This document shows positions 60,480 to 64,000 of a DNA stretch of 64,000 nt, one piece after another (position 1 is the first letter of the stretch; each line of letters starts with the position of its first letter). The stretch lies in NCBI RefSeq assembly GCF_004785795.1, contig NZ_SRRO01000001.1, positions 4,712,001-4,776,000 on the forward strand. Reading direction: 5' to 3'. The DNA is from Nocardioides eburneiflavus. Lineage in GTDB: Bacteria; Actinomycetota; Actinomycetes; Propionibacteriales; Nocardioidaceae. The translations under genes and the position numbers were made by a program. Under the pieces are notes generated by a model. The model was not told where the DNA came from and searched no databases. It saw only the letters and a program-made list of their open reading frames with translations.

Positions 60480-62072
60480 ATGAGGATCAGGTGGGAGATC
60501 ATGAGGGCGGGGACGGCCGTCGTCGGGGTGCTGCTCGCGCTGGGGATCGCGGGGTGCGGGTCGCCCGCGGCGCGCACCGTGCCGGCCGTGGCCACGAGCG
60601 CTCCGCTCCCGCACCCGGCGGGGTCCGGGGCCGACGATCCCGGGCAGGACGAGCATGACGAGCAGGAGGAGACCGTCGCCGGGCCGCGCGGCTCCGAGGA
60701 CTGGCGGATCTCGCGGCCTGCGCACCGCGGCGAGCTGGCGGCGTACACGACCCGCGCGAGCGGGCGTCCCGGCACGCGGGTCGGGCTCAAGGTCTCGACC
60801 ACCGAGGGCGGGTGGGAGGCCGCGGTCTTCCGGATCGGCTCGTACGCCGGCGGGACCGGCGCGTTCGTGTGGGAGTCGGGATTCCGGCGCGGGCGGCTGC
60901 AGCCCCCGGCCCGCTTCGCGCCGCACGCGACCCGCACCGTCGTCGCCCCGTGGGCGCGGGACCTCACGGTGGACACGTCCGGCTGGGAGCCCGGGTTCTA
61001 CGTCTTCCGGCTGGAGACCGACACCGGCTGGCACACCCAGGTGCCCTACGTGGTCACCTCGCCCTCCGCGGAGGGCACGGTCGCGCTCGTCGCCCCCGTG
61101 ACGACGTGGCAGGCCTACAACCAGTGGGGCGGCTACAGCCTCTACGCCGGAGCGGACGGTGACCGGCGCAGCCACGTCGTCAGCTTCGACCGCCCGTACA
61201 ACGGGGCCACCGGCGCCAACGACTACCGCACCGCAGCCATCCCCGTCGTCGTGCGGGCCGAGGCGACGGGTGCTCCGCTGTCCTACTTCACCAACGTGGA
61301 CCTCCACACGACGCCGGGCGCGCTGGCGGGCGCCCGCGGCTACGTGTCGATGGGCCACGACGAGTACTGGACGACCACCATGCGCGAGGTCGTCCTCGCG
61401 GCCCGCGACGCCGGCACCAACCTGGCCTTCCTCGGCGCGAACACCATGTACTGGCGGGTGCGCCTCGAGGACGCCGCGTCCGGCCCGGCGCGGCTGGTCG
61501 TCGGCTACCGCCACGACGCGCACCTCGACCCGGCGTACGCCGCGGGGTCGCCCGACGCGACCGCGATGTTCCGGGAGGGGCCGGTGCCCCGGCCCGAGCA
61601 CGACCTGGTCGGCATGCAGTACGAGTGCTTCCCGGTCGACACCGACTACGTCATCGCGAGCCCGCGCTGGTGGGGCTTCCGCGGCACGGGCGTACGCCGT
61701 GGTGACCGCGTCCACGGCCTGGTGGGCCCGGAGGCCGACCGCGTCTACCCCGACGACCGGCTCCCCCGCCCCCTGCAGGTCCTGGCGCACACGCCGTACT
61801 CCTGCCGCGGAGTCACCACCTCGTCGCAGTCGGTGTACTACACGACGCGGTCGGGTGCCGGGGTGTTCAACGCGGGCACGCTGCGCTGGGGGTGCGCGAT
61901 GGTCGACCGCTGCGAGCGTCCGCTGGGCGCCGCCACCGCGCGCTTCGTCCGTACGGTCACCACCACGCTGGTCACCGGCTTCGCGCGGGGGCCCGTCGGG
62001 GAGCGCCACCCGGCCCACGACAACGTCGACGACTTCCCCCTCCCGACCGCCAACACGGTGTCGGCGAGTTGA
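60480..62072 (+). CDS. DMFA2-like lipoprotein (N,N-dimethylformamidase beta subunit-like C-terminal family)
   Basis: A 530-residue lipoprotein (lipobox IAGC near residues 23-26). A charged linker (ADDPGQDEHDEQEE) is followed by the N,N-dimethylformamidase beta-like region: RGELAAYTTRASGRPGTRVGLKVST, an Ig-like beta segment, then APVTTWQAYNQWGGYSLYAG, the conserved YVSMGHDEYWTTTMREVVLAARDAG, LAFLGANTMYWRVRLE and a C-terminal DDFP tail. The family is common in actinobacterial surface proteins; whether it hydrolyses amides is unknown. ATG 60480 is the first Met of the signal peptide. It is divergent from gatC. Confidence 0.75.
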   Translation: MRIRWEIMRAGTAVVGVLLALGIAGCGSPAARTVPAVATSAPLPHPAGSGADDPGQDEHDEQEETVAGPRGSEDWRISRPAHRGELAAYTTRASGRPGTRVGLKVSTTEGGWEAAVFRIGSYAGGTGAFVWESGFRRGRLQPPARFAPHATRTVVAPWARDLTVDTSGWEPGFYVFRLETDTGWHTQVPYVVTSPSAEGTVALVAPVTTWQAYNQWGGYSLYAGADGDRRSHVVSFDRPYNGATGANDYRTAAIPVVVRAEATGAPLSYFTNVDLHTTPGALAGARGYVSMGHDEYWTTTMREVVLAARDAGTNLAFLGANTMYWRVRLEDAASGPARLVVGYRHDAHLDPAYAAGSPDATAMFREGPVPRPEHDLVGMQYECFPVDTDYVIASPRWWGFRGTGVRRGDRVHGLVGPEADRVYPDDRLPRPLQVLAHTPYSCRGVTTSSQSVYYTTRSGAGVFNAGTLRWGCAMVDRCERPLGAATARFVRTVTTTLVTGFARGPVGERHPAHDNVDDFPLPTANTVSAS

Positions 62073-62095
62073 GGCACGGGGCGGCGGCTTCGGCC

Positions 62096-62743
62096 ATGAT
62101 GAAGCGCATGGGCCACCCACGAGACCTGGCGGCACTCGCCGCCGCGGCGCTCACGCTGCTGGCCACGGCCGGGTGCTCCGGGGGCGGTCCGCCGGACGAG
62201 CCGGACCGGCCGCCGTCGCAGGGGGTCGCCCTGCGCGTCGAGACCGTGGCGGGCGCGGACCGCCTCGACGAGGACACCCGCGCCGAGGCCGAGGCAGCCG
62301 TCGGGGAGCTGCTGTCGGCCTACGTCGTGGACGCCTTCCTCGGCACGTTCCCGCGCCAGGAGTTCGTCCGCTCCTTCGAGTCGTTCACGAGTGTCGCCGC
62401 GCGCGACGGTGCCGGCGACATCGACGTGCTCACGGCGGCGAGCGCGCGCGACGCGACGGCCGTGCGCGCGACCGACCTCGAGGCCCGCCTGTCGTTCCTG
62501 GCCAGGGGTGGCACGGTCCACGGCAGCACCGCGACGGTGCACCTCGCCTTCGACGCGACGATGGAGGACGGATCGAGCCGCCCGCTCGTGCTCGACGGCC
62601 GCTTCCTGCTCGTCGCCGACAGCGAGGGCTGGTCGATCTTCGGCTACGACGTGGCCCTGGACGACGGCGCACCGGTCGACGCCGAGCTCGAGGACGACGC
62701 CGAGGGCGACGCCGGGGACTCAGCGACGGACGGCTCGTCGTGA
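62096..62743 (+). CDS. Lipoprotein of unknown function
   Basis: A 215-residue lipoprotein with lipobox ATAGC and a Pro/Gly linker, followed by a mixed alpha/beta domain that I do not recognise. ATG 62096, 62099 or 62108 could start it; a clear ribosome site is missing. It begins 23 bases after the DMFA2-like gene and ends with a stop overlapping the LCP gene start (GTGA), so it probably works with the LCP protein at the cell envelope. Confidence 0.65.
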   Translation: MMKRMGHPRDLAALAAAALTLLATAGCSGGGPPDEPDRPPSQGVALRVETVAGADRLDEDTRAEAEAAVGELLSAYVVDAFLGTFPRQEFVRSFESFTSVAARDGAGDIDVLTAASARDATAVRATDLEARLSFLARGGTVHGSTATVHLAFDATMEDGSSRPLVLDGRFLLVADSEGWSIFGYDVALDDGAPVDAELEDDAEGDAGDSATDGSS

Positions 62744-63648
62744 GTGCCGTACGACGCCTCGTGGCGCAAATGCTGCTGCTGGCCGGCGCGGCCCTGCTCG
62801 TCCCGGCGGGCTCGGTGCACCCGACGACCCTCAGCCTCACCACCGTCACGACGGCCAAGTCGGTGGACGCCGGCGACGGCGTGCTCTGGGTGCTCGCCCT
62901 CGGCTCCGAGGCAGGTCCCGGCCAGGACGTGATGACGGGGCGCACCGACGCCATCCAGCTGATCGGGGTGAGCTGGGAGACCCGCCGGGCGGTGGCGATC
63001 GGCCTCCCCCGCGACCTGTGGGTCGAGCTGCCGAGCGGTCGCGCGCGGATCAACGAGGCGCTCGCCGAGGGCGGTCCCGACGGTGCTGCCCGGGAGGTGG
63101 ACGACCTGCTCGGGATCACTCCCGATGTCGTGATGGTCACCGCCGCCGACGGCTTCCTGTCCATGATGGGCGCCGTCGGCGACGTACGGGTGGACTCGCC
63201 GATCGGCTTCACCACCGAGGAGGGCGGGGTCCGGGTGCGCCGCGGCACCAACACGCTCGACGCCCGGCAGGCCCTGGCGTACGCCACCACGCGGGAGGGC
63301 CTGCCCGCCGGCGACTTCGACCGGGCCGCCAACCACCAGCGCCTGCTGCTCGCCACGCTCGCCCGACTGCGCGCCGCGGAGGACGAGGTGGGGTTCATGG
63401 AGCGGGTCGCGCTCGCCGCGCTCGAGGGGATCGACACGGACCTGTCGCCGTCCGCCGCCTACCGCCTGGTCCAGGCGCTGACCACGATCGACCCCGCCCG
63501 CACCGACGCGTGCATCATCCGCGGTGACTTCGGGGTCGAGTTCGGCGCCGACGTCGTCTACCCGGACGAGGAGCAGGCCCGGGCGGTCGGTGCGGACGCG
63601 CGCGACGACGTACGCCTCCAGGGCGGGTGCCGCGACGGGAGCGGCTGA
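62740..63648 (+). CDS. LytR-CpsA-Psr (LCP) family protein
   Basis: A 302-residue LCP family membrane protein. A short N-terminal helix (about residues 8-25) anchors it; the extracellular LCP domain has GRTDAIQLIGVSWETRRAVAIGLPRDLWVELP, the conserved Arg/Asp pair, RINEALAEGGPDGA and the C-terminal TTREGLPAGDFDRAANHQRLLLATLARL. LCP enzymes attach teichoic acids or polysaccharides to peptidoglycan. GTG 62740 is fixed by GTGA overlap with the upstream lipoprotein gene. It lacks the C-terminal LytR_C extension of some relatives. Confidence 0.85.
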   Translation: MSAVRRLVAQMLLLAGAALLVPAGSVHPTTLSLTTVTTAKSVDAGDGVLWVLALGSEAGPGQDVMTGRTDAIQLIGVSWETRRAVAIGLPRDLWVELPSGRARINEALAEGGPDGAAREVDDLLGITPDVVMVTAADGFLSMMGAVGDVRVDSPIGFTTEEGGVRVRRGTNTLDARQALAYATTREGLPAGDFDRAANHQRLLLATLARLRAAEDEVGFMERVALAALEGIDTDLSPSAAYRLVQALTTIDPARTDACIIRGDFGVEFGADVVYPDEEQARAVGADARDDVRLQGGCRDGSG

Positions 63649-63657
63649 GGCCTGCCT

Positions 63658-64000
63658 CTACTGTCCGAGGCCCGCCTCGCGAGCCTTGACGATCGCCTGG
63701 GCCCGGTGGGCGACCTGGAGCTTGGTGAAGATGTTGCTGGCGTGGTTGCGCACCGTCTTGACCGACAGCCCCAGCTGTCGCGCGATCTCGCCGTTCTCGC
63801 GGCCCTCGGCGATGAGCCCCAGCACGACCCGCTCGCGGTCGGTGAGGTCCGGGAAGGCGTCGGCGACGGGCCGGCTGCGGACCCCGGCGAAGTAGGTCAT
63901 CACCCGGTCGGCGATCCCCGGCCCGAAGATCACCTCGCCGGCCCCGACGGCCTGCACCGCGCGCGTGATCTCGGCGCGGCGCGCCCCCTTGAGCAGGTAC
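63658..64000 (-). CDS. LuxR/NarL-family response regulator, N-terminus cut by window edge
   Basis: The C-terminal 114 residues of a NarL-type regulator. The visible receiver end YLLKGARRAEITRAVQAVGAGEVIFGPGIAD is continuous with the LuxR HTH (FPDLTDRERVVLGLIAEGRENGEIARQLGLSVKTVRNHASNIFTKL). The reading frame runs open to base 64000, so start and phosphorylation site lie outside. It converges on the LCP gene with nine bases between stops. Any cognate kinase would be to the right. Confidence 0.9.
   Translation of the reverse strand, partial: YLLKGARRAEITRAVQAVGAGEVIFGPGIADRVMTYFAGVRSRPVADAFPDLTDRERVVLGLIAEGRENGEIARQLGLSVKTVRNHASNIFTKLQVAHRAQAIVKAREAGLGQ

Overview
The window is GC-rich actinobacterial DNA (roughly 70% or more G+C, many GTG starts, very short gaps, many four-base start/stop overlaps). 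The gene set, a DUF222/HNH endonuclease gene, actinobacterial type ilvBNC, cimA and ilvD genes, and dispersed GGTTGAG...GAAACC palindromic repeats suggest Nocardioides or a close relative in the Nocardioidaceae. That placement is inferred from features, not from a database search. No rRNA, tRNA, CRISPR array, prophage or complete insertion sequence was recognised.

Layout. 1-5300: a left-truncated amidase, an FMN reductase facing a TetR regulator, and a DUF305 lipoprotein facing an LVIVD beta-propeller protein. 5300-13100: cimA behind an Ile/Thr leader-peptide attenuator, a small secreted protein, a secreted GSDH/PKD protein, a secreted M43-like metalloprotease and a membrane Ser/Thr kinase. 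13100-18700: a DksA-type zinc protein, a repeat cluster, a frameshifted DUF222/HNH gene, two small hypotheticals, a NarL-type two-component system and a DUF2306 membrane protein. 18700-23000: a small-ORF/leuB/ilvE/nhaA-thioredoxin operon. 23000-31400: a methyltransferase, a TasA/CalY-like secreted protein followed by a signal peptidase fused to a LamG domain, a YczE/MocR pair, serA, a YdeI-like protein and a FrnE-like DsbA protein. 31400-36600: an NCS1 transporter and ilvBNC behind an Ile-Leu-Val leader-peptide attenuator. 36600-43500: PCD-VOC fusion, S66 peptidase, a DUF6973-like protein, a kynU operon and ilvD. 43500-48830: HTH regulator, SRPBCC, BNR-repeat protein, PadR regulator, EamA exporter and a GSDH lipoprotein. 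48830-56820: a probable vitamin B12 uptake locus. 56980-60330: gatCAB. 60480-64000: a DMFA2-like lipoprotein, a second lipoprotein, an LCP protein and a truncated LuxR response regulator.

Two themes stand out. First, most of the branched-chain amino acid pathway (cimA, ilvBN, ilvC, ilvD, ilvE, leuB) plus serA lies here, all on the minus strand but in separate units. Two of these units (cimA and ilvBNC) carry a leader peptide rich in the regulating amino acids followed by an intrinsic terminator. Second, the 48830-56820 locus combines a cobalamin riboswitch, two secreted alpha/alpha-barrel proteins resembling the N-terminal domain of transcobalamin, a membrane-anchored DUF4430 protein resembling its C-terminal domain, and an ECF transporter (T, fused double ATPase, S). 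From the riboswitch-controlled barrel gene to the S component, each gene overlaps the next start codon. This looks like a Gram-positive surface B12 capture-and-import system built from transcobalamin-like parts.

Other notable items are a signal peptidase fused to what looks like its own SipW-type substrate, a short palindromic element found both between genes and inside a coding region, a 46-residue small gene ahead of leuB, and several perfect inverted repeats in divergent promoter regions.
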